This document shows, in pieces, positions 7,367 through 14,535 of a stretch of DNA of 18,589 nucleotides. Each line of letters begins with the position of its first letter. Position 1 is the first letter of the stretch. The stretch lies in NCBI GenBank assembly GCA_900548705.1, contig URLF01000050.1, positions 1 through 18,589 of the forward strand. The letters run 5' to 3'. A program made the translations under genes and the position numbers. The notes under the pieces were generated by a model that saw only the letters and a program-made list of their open reading frames with translations, was not told the DNA's origin and ran no database searches. This DNA comes from an uncultured Porphyromonadaceae bacterium (GTDB lineage: Bacteria; Bacteroidota; Bacteroidia; Bacteroidales; Muribaculaceae).

Positions 7367-8764
7367 ATGAATATGTATGACAAAGAAAATCCTGCCCGCA
7401 AAAGAAGGGTTGTAGTGATTGGCGGAGGATTCGCCGGTCTTAATTTCGTGAAACATCTCGACTCCGACATGTTTGATGTCACACTGGTCGACCGTAACAA
7501 TTACCATAGTTTTCCCCCGCTGTTCTATCAGGTCGCGTCATCAGGTCTTGACCCGGCCAGCATCTGTTTCCCTTTGCGTCGCGAACTGCGCAAACGCCAT
7601 GGAGGACGAATACGGTTCAGCATGGGGATGGTGGAGGAGGTCGACACCGTAAACCGCCGGGTTGTCACTCCGCTCGAACAGATTCCATATGACATACTGG
7701 TGGTCGCCGCCGGCACCACCAACAATTTCTTCAATATGGATAGTCTCGCCGACAAGGTCTACACGATGAAATCCACCGCCGAGGCTTTGCGTTGCCGCAA
7801 TGACATACTCGCGTTGCTCGAACGGGCATCGGTCGCCAAGACCCACGAGGAGCGAAAGAGCCTTCTGGATTTCGTGGTTATCGGCGGTGGCCCCACGGGG
7901 GTGGAAATCGCCGGGGCGATAGGGGAGATGAAACGTTATGTCCTTCCCCGCGAATATCCGCTCATATCGCAGGATGAGATGTCGATAACCATTGTTGAGG
8001 GGTCTGACCGGTTGCTGCGCACAATGTCTGAGGATGCATCGGCGGCCGCACTCGATTCGTTGCAGTCCCTGATGGTAAATGTCAGGCTCGGAACCAATAT
8101 GAAGGATTACCAGCCTGATAAAAACAGGGTGGTGCTTGCCGATGGTTCCGAACTTCCCGCCTCGATGGTGATATGGACGGCGGGAGTGACTTCGACCTCA
8201 TTCAACTGGGTCATTCCCGACAGGGACACCACGAAGGATGACGCAACAGCCATGCCCGCTTTTGTGGGATATGGAGGACGGTTGAAGACCGATGACCATT
8301 GCCGCGTGGAGGAATTAGCTGATGTCTATGCACTCGGTGACATATCGATTATGTCAGGCGATCCGGGGTTTCCGACAGGTCATCCCCAGCTGGCTCAGGT
8401 GGCATTGCAGCAGGGGAAACTTCTTGCCCGCAATCTCAACGCCGCAGCCCGAGGGAAAATGTCTGGTGTGAAGCCGTTCAGATACAACGACAAGGGTTCG
8501 ATGGCCACAGTGGGTCGTAACCGTGCGGTGGTTGATCTGCGACATCTCCATTTCCACGGATTCGTGGCCTGGATGGTATGGATGTTCATCCATCTGATTT
8601 CGATTCTCGGAATGAGAAACAAAATCACGGTGCTGGTCAACTGGATATGGGCTTATTTCAATTACTCCACCTCCTTGAGACTGCTGATTCAACCCTCAAG
8701 ACAGCCCGACAACAATGACCTCGGAGCATTCAGCCATCATAAGGAATCACCTGAGGAGGGCTGA
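7367..8764 (+). CDS. ndh: Type II NADH:quinone oxidoreductase (NDH-2), FAD-dependent
   Basis: NDH-2 is a single-subunit, non-proton-pumping enzyme on the inner face of the membrane that passes electrons from NADH to quinone. The 465-residue protein has the FAD-binding VVVIGGGFAGL at about 15-25 and the NADH-binding FVVIGGGPTGVE at about 169-180. A second FAD contact, DVYALGD, lies near residues 322-328. The C-terminal third contains an amphipathic, Trp-rich region (VAWMVWMFIHLISILG, then VNWIWAYFNYS) that would anchor it to the membrane, as in known NDH-2 enzymes. The start ATG at 7367 precedes the first strand by a short polar segment, which is normal. It stands alone on the plus strand and overlaps the convergent fmt gene by 18 bases. 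A related FAD-dependent quinone reductase is the alternative. Confidence 0.88.
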   Translation: MNMYDKENPARKRRVVVIGGGFAGLNFVKHLDSDMFDVTLVDRNNYHSFPPLFYQVASSGLDPASICFPLRRELRKRHGGRIRFSMGMVEEVDTVNRRVVTPLEQIPYDILVVAAGTTNNFFNMDSLADKVYTMKSTAEALRCRNDILALLERASVAKTHEERKSLLDFVVIGGGPTGVEIAGAIGEMKRYVLPREYPLISQDEMSITIVEGSDRLLRTMSEDASAAALDSLQSLMVNVRLGTNMKDYQPDKNRVVLADGSELPASMVIWTAGVTSTSFNWVIPDRDTTKDDATAMPAFVGYGGRLKTDDHCRVEELADVYALGDISIMSGDPGFPTGHPQLAQVALQQGKLLARNLNAAARGKMSGVKPFRYNDKGSMATVGRNRAVVDLRHLHFHGFVAWMVWMFIHLISILGMRNKITVLVNWIWAYFNYSTSLRLLIQPSRQPDNNDLGAFSHHKESPEEG

Positions 8765-9736
8765 CTCCGGAAGATGCGCCCCACGCAGGAATTCCGACGC
8801 GGTCATAGCCTTCTTTCCGGCAGGCTGCAGGCGGAGAATCTCAATGAGACGGCGGTCACCGGCGACGATTGCCAGCCGACGGTTGTCGCTGATAATAGTG
8901 CCCGGAGTCGAGCCGTCCGGTGCTTCCTCCTGGAGGACGCGTGTCTCAAGTATTTTGAGATTGTAGACTGCAGGTGACTCTGCGGCAGTCGCGTCATACA
9001 GTTCTGACCACGCGCAGGGGTAGGGGGAAAGACCACGGACAAGGTTGTGGATTCCGATAGCGGGCCGCGCCCAGTCGATATGACAGGTCTCCTTGAAAAT
9101 CTTCGGGGCCGGGGTGGCCTCCTCTCCCTGAGCCAGTAGTTCCTCTTGCGGGATTGTCACCAGGTCACCTTTGAGGATGTGGTTCACTGTGTCGAGTGTC
9201 AGCCGCGCTCCAAGGTGCATAAGTTTGTCATGCACATCCCCGACATTGTCGGTGGGTAGGATTTCCACCCGTTCCTGGGATATGATGTCGCCGGTGTCTA
9301 TCTCATGCTTGAGGAAGAAGGTGGTGACTCCCGTCTCGGTGTCGCCGTTGATTACCGCCCAGTTTATGGGGGCGGCTCCACGGTAACGGGGCAGCAGGGC
9401 GGCGTGGAGATTGAATGTTCCGAGCCGGGGCATCTGCCAAACCACTTCGGGGAGCATCCTGAACGCGATGACAATGAACAGGTCGGCCCGGAGACTTTGC
9501 AGTTCGCTGACAAATTCAGGATCTTTGAGCTTGACGGGCTGCATGAGATGCAAGCCATGCTCCTTGGCGTAAAGTTTCACAGGGGATTCAAACATCCGAT
9601 GGCCACGGCCGGCAGGTTTGTCAGGCATCGTGACCACTCCGACTATGTTGAAACCCTCCTTGACGAGAAGGTCGAGGCTCTCGACGGCAAATTCGGGTGT
9701 GCCGAGAAACACTATTCTGAGATCTTCTTTTTTCAT
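8747..9736 (-). CDS. fmt: Methionyl-tRNA formyltransferase
   Basis: Fmt transfers a formyl group from 10-formyl-tetrahydrofolate to the initiator Met-tRNA in the cytoplasm. The 329-residue product has normal length. The N-terminal Rossmann domain begins RIVFLGTPEFAV, and the folate-site segments FNLHAALLPRYRGAAPI and HEIDTGDI supply the catalytic trio, here about N109, H111 and D147. The C-terminal OB-like domain (about 215-320) includes HIDWARPAIGIHNLVRGLSP, the typical tRNA-binding start. It is the last gene of the translation cluster, 42 bases after the pseudouridine synthase gene. Its 3' end overlaps the NADH dehydrogenase gene by 18 bases, so both transcripts must end inside the opposite gene. 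Confidence 0.96.
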   Translation of the reverse strand: MKKEDLRIVFLGTPEFAVESLDLLVKEGFNIVGVVTMPDKPAGRGHRMFESPVKLYAKEHGLHLMQPVKLKDPEFVSELQSLRADLFIVIAFRMLPEVVWQMPRLGTFNLHAALLPRYRGAAPINWAVINGDTETGVTTFFLKHEIDTGDIISQERVEILPTDNVGDVHDKLMHLGARLTLDTVNHILKGDLVTIPQEELLAQGEEATPAPKIFKETCHIDWARPAIGIHNLVRGLSPYPCAWSELYDATAAESPAVYNLKILETRVLQEEAPDGSTPGTIISDNRRLAIVAGDRRLIEILRLQPAGKKAMTASEFLRGAHLPESALLR

Positions 9737-9778
9737 TGCTCTTCTTTGGAAATTGAGGTTTCAGGGGCTGTCTGCCGG

Positions 9779-10456
9779 TCATTCGGCGATAGCCCCGGCG
9801 GCTTGCCACAACGGATCGTCGGGCACGGGAGCTGTCAGAGAGATTTTCTCTTTGCTGACCGGGTGTATGAACTCTATGTGACGCGCCATAAGGGATATGG
9901 AGCCGTCGGGATTCGACCGCTTGTCGCCATATTTGAGGTCACCCTTTATCGGACAGCCGATTGAGGCGAGCTGCACCCTTATCTGGTGTTTCCGTCCGGT
10001 CAGAAGTTCTACCTCAATCAGATGATAGCGGTCGAGTGAGCCGAGAAGCCTGTAACGCAGGCGAGCCTCCTTGTAGCCATCTTTGGGGGTGAGGGAATAT
10101 AGCGACTTGTTGGTTTTCTCGATGGTCTTGATGTAGCCTTTGAGTTCACCGGACGGCTGGGGGGGAAGATTGCGCGACAAGGCCCAGTAGGTCTTGTGGA
10201 CATTTCCGTCGCGGAACATCTCATTGAGACGAGCCAGGGCTTTCGAGGTCTTGGCGAACACCACAAGTCCCCCGACCGGACGGTCGAGACGGTGGACAAC
10301 CCCGCAAAAGACATTCCCGGGTTTGGCGTACTTCTCTTTTATCCATTTGCGAAGGGTATCGACCAGCGGTTCGTCACCGGTCTTGTCTCCCTGCACAATC
10401 TCCCCAGGAGCCTTGTTGACCACAATGATGTGGTTGTCTTCGTAGATTACTTCCAT
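9779..10456 (-). CDS. RluA-family pseudouridine synthase without S4 domain
   Basis: The enzyme isomerises uridine to pseudouridine in structured RNA. The 225-residue protein starts directly in the catalytic fold (VIYEDNHIIVVNKAPGEIVQ). It has the family motif VVHRLDRPVGGLVVFAKT at about 53-70 with catalytic D58, and the later LIEVELLTGRKHQIRVQLA strand. It lacks the S4 domain that many RluC/RluD enzymes carry at their N terminus, and is of the short type common in Bacteroidetes. The target RNA site cannot be told from sequence. The next gene upstream encodes a separate S4-domain protein, 17 bases away. Confidence 0.92.
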   Translation of the reverse strand: MEVIYEDNHIIVVNKAPGEIVQGDKTGDEPLVDTLRKWIKEKYAKPGNVFCGVVHRLDRPVGGLVVFAKTSKALARLNEMFRDGNVHKTYWALSRNLPPQPSGELKGYIKTIEKTNKSLYSLTPKDGYKEARLRYRLLGSLDRYHLIEVELLTGRKHQIRVQLASIGCPIKGDLKYGDKRSNPDGSISLMARHIEFIHPVSKEKISLTAPVPDDPLWQAAGAIAE

Positions 10457-10473
10457 CTTACAGGGGTATAGTG

Positions 10474-10944
10474 TCAGTCGTCGAAATCCTCCTCATCGAA
10501 ATCGAAATCCCAACCATCCTCAGCCTGCCATGACTGGGAGGAGGGACCGGTGTAGATGTCGTCAGTGAAACGGGCCAGCTCGCGTCCTTCGCGTTTAGTC
10601 GGACGGCCAAGCCCTTTTCGGCGGTCGATGAATCCCGAGATGCGGATGACATCCAGGAGGTCATATTGCTCTTTGGGTGTGATGTTCTCGAGATATTCCG
10701 GCACGAGCTTCGCGCCGAGACGGTTTTCGGTAAGCGCAAGCACCTTGAATGAGTAGGTGATCGGTGGTTTCCGAACAAGAATCACGTCTCCGACATGAAT
10801 CATCCTCGAAGGTTTGGCGATTACCTCCCCGCCCGGGGTGGAGATGGCCACACGTCCCTTCTTGCAGGAGTCGGTGGCCACGGTGCGGGTCTTGAATATC
10901 CTCATCGCCCAAAGCCATTTGTCTATCCTGACTTCACTTTTCAT
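10474..10944 (-). CDS. S4-domain RNA-binding protein, Hsp15 (HslR)-like
   Basis: The 156-residue protein begins with an S4 RNA-binding domain (VRIDKWLWAMRIFKTRTVA, then KKGRVAI and VGDVILVR, about residues 5-60). A linker and a basic segment (IDRRKGLGRPTKREGRELARF) follow, and it ends in an acidic tail (DFDFDEEDFDD). This is the plan of Hsp15, which binds 50S subunits that still carry nascent-chain tRNA and helps recycle them. That role is known for the E. coli protein and is inferred here. It starts only 6 bases after the pth stop codon, so co-translation with pth is likely, and both proteins act on peptidyl-tRNA-related problems. The very acidic end is a lineage feature without known function. 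Confidence 0.87.
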   Translation of the reverse strand: MKSEVRIDKWLWAMRIFKTRTVATDSCKKGRVAISTPGGEVIAKPSRMIHVGDVILVRKPPITYSFKVLALTENRLGAKLVPEYLENITPKEQYDLLDVIRISGFIDRRKGLGRPTKREGRELARFTDDIYTGPSSQSWQAEDGWDFDFDEEDFDD

Positions 10945-10950
10945 AACGGA

Positions 10951-11514
10951 TTATTTATTGTTGAAATCACACATGGCTGTCTGCAGCCCGGCAAGTACAT
11001 AGGTCTTTATGGCATCCACGGCCACCTCTGTCCTTACCGGCAACTGCTGGCGCTGGTCGAGGGTGAAATGGCCCAGCACATAGTCAATCTGGCATCCGCG
11101 AGGGAAGTCGTTGCCGATTCCGAAACGCAGGCGCGGGTAAGCCTGTGTGCCGAGCATCTGGGCTATGTTTTTAAGTCCGTTGTGGCCGGCGTCGCTTCCG
11201 GAGGGTTTTATGCGGATGGCTCCGAATGGGAGGGCTATGTCATCGACAAGCACGAGTATGTGGTCATTCTCGATTTTCTCTTTCTCTTTCCAATAACGCA
11301 CGGCGTTGCCCGAAAGGTTCATGAAGGTGGATGGTTTAAGTATCACCACCTGTTTGTTTTTCAGCCGTCCGCGGGCCACGTCGCCGTAGCGTTCGGTGGA
11401 GAAGCTGAGGTTGAGATCCTCGGCGAGGGTGTCGGCGATACGGAAGCCGATATTGTGGCGGGTGCCTACATATTCCGGTCCGATATTGCCCAGACCGACT
11501 ATCAGGTATTTCAT
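10951..11514 (-). CDS. pth: Peptidyl-tRNA hydrolase
   Basis: Pth cleaves the ester bond of peptidyl-tRNAs that drop off ribosomes and so recycles tRNA. The 187-residue product has normal length. The visible motifs are YLIVGLGNIGPEY at 3-15 with N10, TRHNIGF with catalytic H20, PSTFMNLSG with N66, DDIALPFG with D91/D92, and GSDAGHNGLKNI with N112; these are the known active-site positions of the family. It follows rplY in the cluster, an adjacency kept in many bacteria, and sits directly before the S4-domain gene. A stem-loop at 11563-11609 lies between rplY and pth, so pth may be reached by read-through. Confidence 0.97.
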   Translation of the reverse strand: MKYLIVGLGNIGPEYVGTRHNIGFRIADTLAEDLNLSFSTERYGDVARGRLKNKQVVILKPSTFMNLSGNAVRYWKEKEKIENDHILVLVDDIALPFGAIRIKPSGSDAGHNGLKNIAQMLGTQAYPRLRFGIGNDFPRGCQIDYVLGHFTLDQRQQLPVRTEVAVDAIKTYVLAGLQTAMCDFNNK

Positions 11515-11562
11515 TGTCAGCGTGATTGAGTCTGTTTGTTTCCCCTCAACGAATTAAAATCA

Positions 11563-11609
11563 GAGAGGATGCCTGCCGGCGCGGGGAGCGCCGGGAGGGG
11601 CATCCTCTC
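11563..11609 (-). terminator. Strong two-part stem-loop between rplY and pth
   Basis: An 11-base outer stem (GAGAGGATGCC at 11563-11573 with GGCATCCTCTC at 11599-11609) encloses a 7-base inner stem (CCGGCGC at 11576-11582 with GCGCCGG at 11588-11594) and a GGGGA loop. Read on the minus strand, a mixed run TTTTAATT follows after two or three bases. It probably acts as a partial terminator or mRNA 3'-end stabiliser for rplY, setting pth expression below that of the ribosomal protein (inference). Confidence 0.7.
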
Positions 11610-11629
11610 GGTAGGTTTTGCAGGGAAGA

Positions 11630-12292
11630 TTACTTCTTGGCTGCGGCGGCCTCGGCTGCGGCGGCACCACGGGCGGCGCGGGTCAGCTGAACGGCGCAGA
11701 CAACTGCTTCCTTGGGGGTAACCATTTCGAGACCTTCAAAGTGGAGCTCGCCAACCTGGAGGGTCTTGCCCAGACCGAGGTGGTCAACATTGATGACCAG
11801 ACGTTCGGGGATTTCGGTGTAGGGAGCGCGAACTTTGATTTTCTTCATCGAGAGGGTCAGCTTACCACCGGCTTTCACACCTTCTGCGTGGCCTTCGAGC
11901 TTCACGGGAACAGACATAACGACGGGTTTGTCTTTCTTCACTTCGAGAAGGTCGATGTGGAGGATGTTGTCCTTCACGGGGTGGAACTGCACTTCGCGGA
12001 GCACAGCCACTTTCTTCTCGCCGTTGATGTCGAGGTCGATAGCGAAGATGTCGGGGGTGTAGATGAGCTTGCGGACAGAGTCGTTGGAAAGAATCAGGTC
12101 GGTGGTGATGATGCCACGGCCGTTTTCGATTTCAACGAGCTTCTCACCCTCTTTGAGGGTGCCCTTGAAAGGGAGTTCTACGATTTCACCGCCATTGAGG
12201 ACAGCGGGGATTTTGCCTTCTGCGCGGAGCGCCTTGGCGGCTTTCTTGCCCAGGTCTACACGGGGAGCAGCCTTCAGTTCGTAAGATTTCAT
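11630..12292 (-). CDS. rplY: Ribosomal protein L25 (TL5/CTC type)
   Basis: L25 binds 5S rRNA in the large ribosomal subunit. This 220-residue version is the long CTC/TL5 type. The N-terminal 5S-binding domain (about 1-90) includes RVDLGKKAAKALRAEGKIPAVLNGG, and the C-terminal beta domain (about 95-185) includes VQFHPVKDNILHIDLLEV and IPERLVINVDHLGLG. It ends in a low-complexity Ala-rich tail finishing in two lysines. I chose the ATG at 12292 (MKSYELKAAPR), where family members start, rather than an in-frame ATG nine codons upstream. A clear promoter (12414-12444) and a structured leader of about 115 bases precede it, and a strong stem-loop follows it. It leads the translation cluster. Confidence 0.95.
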   Translation of the reverse strand: MKSYELKAAPRVDLGKKAAKALRAEGKIPAVLNGGEIVELPFKGTLKEGEKLVEIENGRGIITTDLILSNDSVRKLIYTPDIFAIDLDINGEKKVAVLREVQFHPVKDNILHIDLLEVKKDKPVVMSVPVKLEGHAEGVKAGGKLTLSMKKIKVRAPYTEIPERLVINVDHLGLGKTLQVGELHFEGLEMVTPKEAVVCAVQLTRAARGAAAAEAAAAKK

Positions 12293-12351
12293 TCGATTGA
12301 GATTTTTTGTGTTACTCAAAATTAAACTAATAATTTCCCATCACACGGGAT

Positions 12352-12379
12352 TTCCGGCAGAGCCGGAAGGCTTCCTTCG
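12352..12379 (-). promoter_or_regulatory. Structured rplY leader with two overlapping hairpins
   Basis: In the leader between promoter and ATG, one hairpin is TTCCGGC (12352-12358), loop AGA, GCCGGAA (12362-12368). A second uses CCGGAAGG (12363-12370), loop CTT, and CCTTCGG (12374-12380) with one bulge. They share bases 12363-12368, so only one can form at a time. This is the layout of an attenuator or an autoregulatory protein-binding site; no known riboswitch or r-leader family is recognised. Confidence 0.4.
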
Positions 12380-12413
12380 GAGAGCGTTTCCGCCCTTCCT
12401 CCAAAAACCGCCG

Positions 12414-12444
12414 CAAAGTTACAAAATTATTCCTGCCCCCGCAA
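12414..12444 (-). promoter_or_regulatory. Promoter of rplY and the translation cluster
   Basis: On the minus strand TTG (12442-12444), a 20-base spacer, then TAACTTTG (12414-12421) match the Bacteroidetes consensus TTG-N19-21-TAnnTTTG. Transcription would start near 12407, giving a leader of about 115 bases. This is the best promoter match in the window. Confidence 0.8.
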
Positions 12445-12463
12445 GTATATCCGCTCCAATCTT

Positions 12464-12496
12464 CTCAGCCCTGTGAAATAAAATTCACCGGCTGAG
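12464..12496 (-). terminator. Putative terminator of the GH53 gene
   Basis: CTCAGCC (12464-12470) pairs perfectly with GGCTGAG (12490-12496). The stem extends with a mismatch through a GTGAA/TTCAC segment around an AT-rich loop. It begins two bases after the GH53 stop codon. No U-run follows on the minus strand, so termination strength is uncertain. Confidence 0.4.
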
Positions 12497-12498
12497 GA

Positions 12499-13593
12499 TT
12501 ATTGCTTGTCGGAGGAATAAAGGGCAGCGGCACGGGGATAGGAGTCGAGTATGGCTGTCGGGCGGCGGTTGCGGAAAGCGCCGAGCGCATACCCCTCCAT
12601 GGTCCCGTCGGGACATTCGACCTGGAAAGTCTCGGGGGCCCAGTAGAACACGCCTGTGCAGGCTCCGTCAGCGTCGTTTATCACGGCGTCGAAGAGGGAA
12701 TTCATGAACTCCAGCCCTTCGGCAGGTTTGGAGGAGTCAACGCCGGTCTCGACAATCATCACGTCGCAGCCATATCGCTGGTTGAGACGGCGGATGTTGT
12801 TGATGGCGTCGCGGAGGGTTGATGCGGCATCAGGTTCGTGGTCATACTTGATGGCCCAGTAGGGGTATACGCTCATGCCGATGATGTCCCATTTCCCGTC
12901 ATTGGCTTTCAGTCCGTCGAAAATCGTCTCGTAGGTCGGATTGTCAAAACCGTTGTCGAGATGGACTATCACTTCGGCCTCGGGATAAACGCTCTTTACG
13001 GCGTCATATCCGGCAGTGGTCAGCGCGGCATAATTGGCGATGTTTGACATGTCGCTGACATCGATTTTCCCCATTGGCCAGAGGAAACCGTTGCGGGTCT
13101 CGTTGCCGACCTGTACCCACTTGACATCAATTCCGTTCTCTTTCAGGTATCGCAATGTGGAAGCGGTATGGTCGGCCAGGGCGGTCTTCATCTCCTCGAG
13201 GTTGAAATTTTTCCAGGCCTCGGGGATGTTCTGCTTCTCGGGGTCAGCCCACCAGTCGGAGTAATGGAAGTCAATCATGATTTCCATCCCGAGCTGCTTG
13301 GCCCGTCGTGCCATTTCAAGGACATCCTCTTTCCCGCTCCAGCCTCCGTGGGGATTCACCCAGACACGCAGGCGGACGGCGTTCATTCCGTAGTCTTTCA
13401 TCAGCCGGGTGTTTTCCCGTTCGTTGCCGAGGGTGTCGGTGGAGTAGACGCCCCGCGCTTCATCGTGGGTGGTGCCGCTGATGTCAGCTCCTAACCATAG
13501 TTCACGAGGTTTCTTTGCGTCGGAGTGGAGTGCGGCTCCAAAAAGGAGTGCGGCGGCAAGTATGCCGCGTAAAGCGAATCTTTCAGTTTTCAT
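12499..13593 (-). CDS. Secreted GH53 endo-beta-1,4-galactanase
   Basis: GH53 enzymes cut beta-1,4-galactan, the side chain of pectic arabinogalactan I. The 364-residue protein starts with a Sec signal peptide (ILAAALLFGAALHSDA, cut near residue 26) and has no lipobox. Family segments in order are LWLGADISG, NAVRLRVWVNP (70-81), DFHYSDWWADP (108-118), VKWVQVGNETRNG with acid/base E165, and MIVETGV with nucleophile E282. The length fits a bare catalytic domain. I chose the ATG at 13593 over an in-frame one at 13656, because the -7 box at 13615-13622 and a typical signal peptide fit only the shorter form. It is a single-gene unit divergent from an FNT channel gene. No SusC/SusD genes or other galactan enzymes lie beside it in the window. 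Confidence 0.92.
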   Translation of the reverse strand: MKTERFALRGILAAALLFGAALHSDAKKPRELWLGADISGTTHDEARGVYSTDTLGNERENTRLMKDYGMNAVRLRVWVNPHGGWSGKEDVLEMARRAKQLGMEIMIDFHYSDWWADPEKQNIPEAWKNFNLEEMKTALADHTASTLRYLKENGIDVKWVQVGNETRNGFLWPMGKIDVSDMSNIANYAALTTAGYDAVKSVYPEAEVIVHLDNGFDNPTYETIFDGLKANDGKWDIIGMSVYPYWAIKYDHEPDAASTLRDAINNIRRLNQRYGCDVMIVETGVDSSKPAEGLEFMNSLFDAVINDADGACTGVFYWAPETFQVECPDGTMEGYALGAFRNRRPTAILDSYPRAAALYSSDKQ

Positions 13594-13614
13594 GAGTGTA
13601 AGGTAAGTTTTATG

Positions 13615-13622
13615 CAAAACTA
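13615..13622 (-). promoter_or_regulatory. -7 box of the GH53 gene
   Basis: TAGTTTTG on the minus strand fits TAnnTTTG and lies 21 bases upstream of the GH53 ATG. No strong TTG -33 element is seen. Its -33 position would fall on the -7 box of the opposite promoter at 13635-13642. Confidence 0.6.
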
Positions 13623-13634
13623 CGAAAAAATCCG

Positions 13635-13642
13635 TAAATTTG
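13635..13642 (+). promoter_or_regulatory. -7 box of the FNT channel gene
   Basis: TAAATTTG on the plus strand fits TAnnTTTG and lies 28 bases upstream of the ATG at 13671. It is only 12 bases from the divergent GH53 -7 box, so the two promoters overlap. No strong -33 element is seen. Confidence 0.6.
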
Positions 13643-13670
13643 CACTCTGAAGCCAATCCATTATCGTCAT

Positions 13671-14381
13671 ATGAACAAAGAAAACGCAGTCAAATTTCTC
13701 AGTGGAGCATTGATGGCAGGGGGATGTATCGGCATCGCCGCCACGGTATATCTTAAAATCGGCGGGGTAGTCGGCGCGGCGATGTTTGCCTTCGGGCTGA
13801 TTGTCGTGGTGGCGATGAAACTGCCGCTTTTCACCGGGCAGGCGCAGCATGTATGGAGTCGCGATGGACGGGAATACTCTCTGTTGGGACTGATGCTGTT
13901 GCTTAACCTTGCAGGCTGTTTCATACTCTCGGCGTTGACTTGTACACCTGAAATGACCGAGGCTTCGCAGGCAATCATAAACGCCCGGCTGGCGAAAGGT
14001 CCTCTGATGTGTGGGCTACTTTCAATCCCTTGCGGATTCATAATGACGGCGGCTGTCCGTGGTGCGGGTATGAAAAACAACTGGCTCCCGTTGCTTTTTG
14101 GAGTGCCGGCATTTATTATATGTGGTTTCCCACACTGTGTGGCCGACTCATTCTATTACGCGTCCTGCGGACGGGATTTCCTGCTTTCCAACGGTTGGAG
14201 CCTTCTTGCTGCCTATCTACCGACCGTGGTTGGTAATTTCCTGGGGTGCAACCTCTACCGCCTTGTCGTCGGGATGCCTGCGTGGTTCACTCCTGTGACA
14301 GATGATACCCACGTCGCCACCAAATCCGCCGAAGCTGCTCCGGATGTGGAGAATGCGTCCACAGCCGTTCGTGGGAAATAA
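13671..14381 (+). CDS. Formate/nitrite transporter (FNT) family channel
   Basis: FNT proteins are pentameric inner-membrane channels for small anions such as formate, nitrite or hydrosulfide. The 236-residue product has about six membrane segments and the family landmarks: an N-terminal SGALMAGGCIGI helix start, the first broken-helix loop LPLFTGQ (51-57), SIPCGFIMTAAVRGAGMKNN with K135, the pore-histidine segment CGFPHCVADSFYY with H155, and TVVGNFLGCNLY (185-196). In FocA-type channels the corresponding segments read CN and GFEHSIAN; here they are CG and GFPHCVAD, so the member is divergent. The substrate is unassigned. The tail after about residue 207 is soluble and Ala/Asp-rich. It is a single-gene unit divergent from the GH53 gene, with a weak AT-rich terminator after it. 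Confidence 0.8.
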   Translation: MNKENAVKFLSGALMAGGCIGIAATVYLKIGGVVGAAMFAFGLIVVVAMKLPLFTGQAQHVWSRDGREYSLLGLMLLLNLAGCFILSALTCTPEMTEASQAIINARLAKGPLMCGLLSIPCGFIMTAAVRGAGMKNNWLPLLFGVPAFIICGFPHCVADSFYYASCGRDFLLSNGWSLLAAYLPTVVGNFLGCNLYRLVVGMPAWFTPVTDDTHVATKSAEAAPDVENASTAVRGK

Positions 14382-14385
14382 CCAT

Positions 14386-14405
14386 ATGTTTAAAAACATC
14401 TTTTT
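14386..14405 (+). terminator. Weak AT-rich terminator of the FNT gene
   Basis: A 5-base stem ATGTT/AACAT (14386-14390, 14395-14399) with a TAAA loop is followed by a run of five T at 14401-14405, just after the stop codon. The stem is short and AT-rich, so it may be leaky. Confidence 0.4.
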
Positions 14406-14433
14406 GATTCGTGTCTTTGTAGATAAAGATGCG

Positions 14434-14441
14434 TAATTTTG
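14434..14441 (+). promoter_or_regulatory. -7 box of the GLUG-protein/amylase unit
   Basis: TAATTTTG fits TAnnTTTG. The start point would be near 14447, giving a leader of about 95 bases before the chosen ATG at 14543. The leader holds a small hairpin (AGGAC 14477-14481 with GTCCT 14488-14492) and a short ATTCATC repeat. A clear -33 TTG at 19-21 bases is not seen. Confidence 0.55.
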
Positions 14442-14514
14442 CACATTAAATTTACGATATGTTTTGTGATTGGTTGAGGACAATCGCGTCCTGGCCAGTC
14501 TTATCTTACTTACT

Positions 14515-14535
14515 ATTCATTCATCATTCATCATT
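14515..14535 (+). repeat. Short ATTCATC tandem repeat in the 5' leader
   Basis: Two exact copies of ATTCATC (14519-14525 and 14526-14532) are flanked by partial copies on both sides, 8 to 28 bases before the ATG of the GLUG protein. The unstructured, A/T-rich stretch may help translation in a lineage that does not depend on Shine-Dalgarno pairing, or may be a slipped-strand repeat. Confidence 0.5.

Noticed and set aside
10795..11529. Open frame of 244 codons on the plus strand opposite pth and the S4-domain gene
   Set aside because: It is antisense to two well-recognised genes and has no family match or promoter; high-GC third positions create such shadow frames.
11618..12325. Open frame of 235 codons on the plus strand opposite rplY
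   Set aside because: rplY is certain on the minus strand, and the product is a low-complexity mirror of it.
13594..13656. In-frame upstream start for the GH53 gene
   Set aside because: It would begin upstream of its own -7 box and would bury the signal peptide 21 residues inside the protein.
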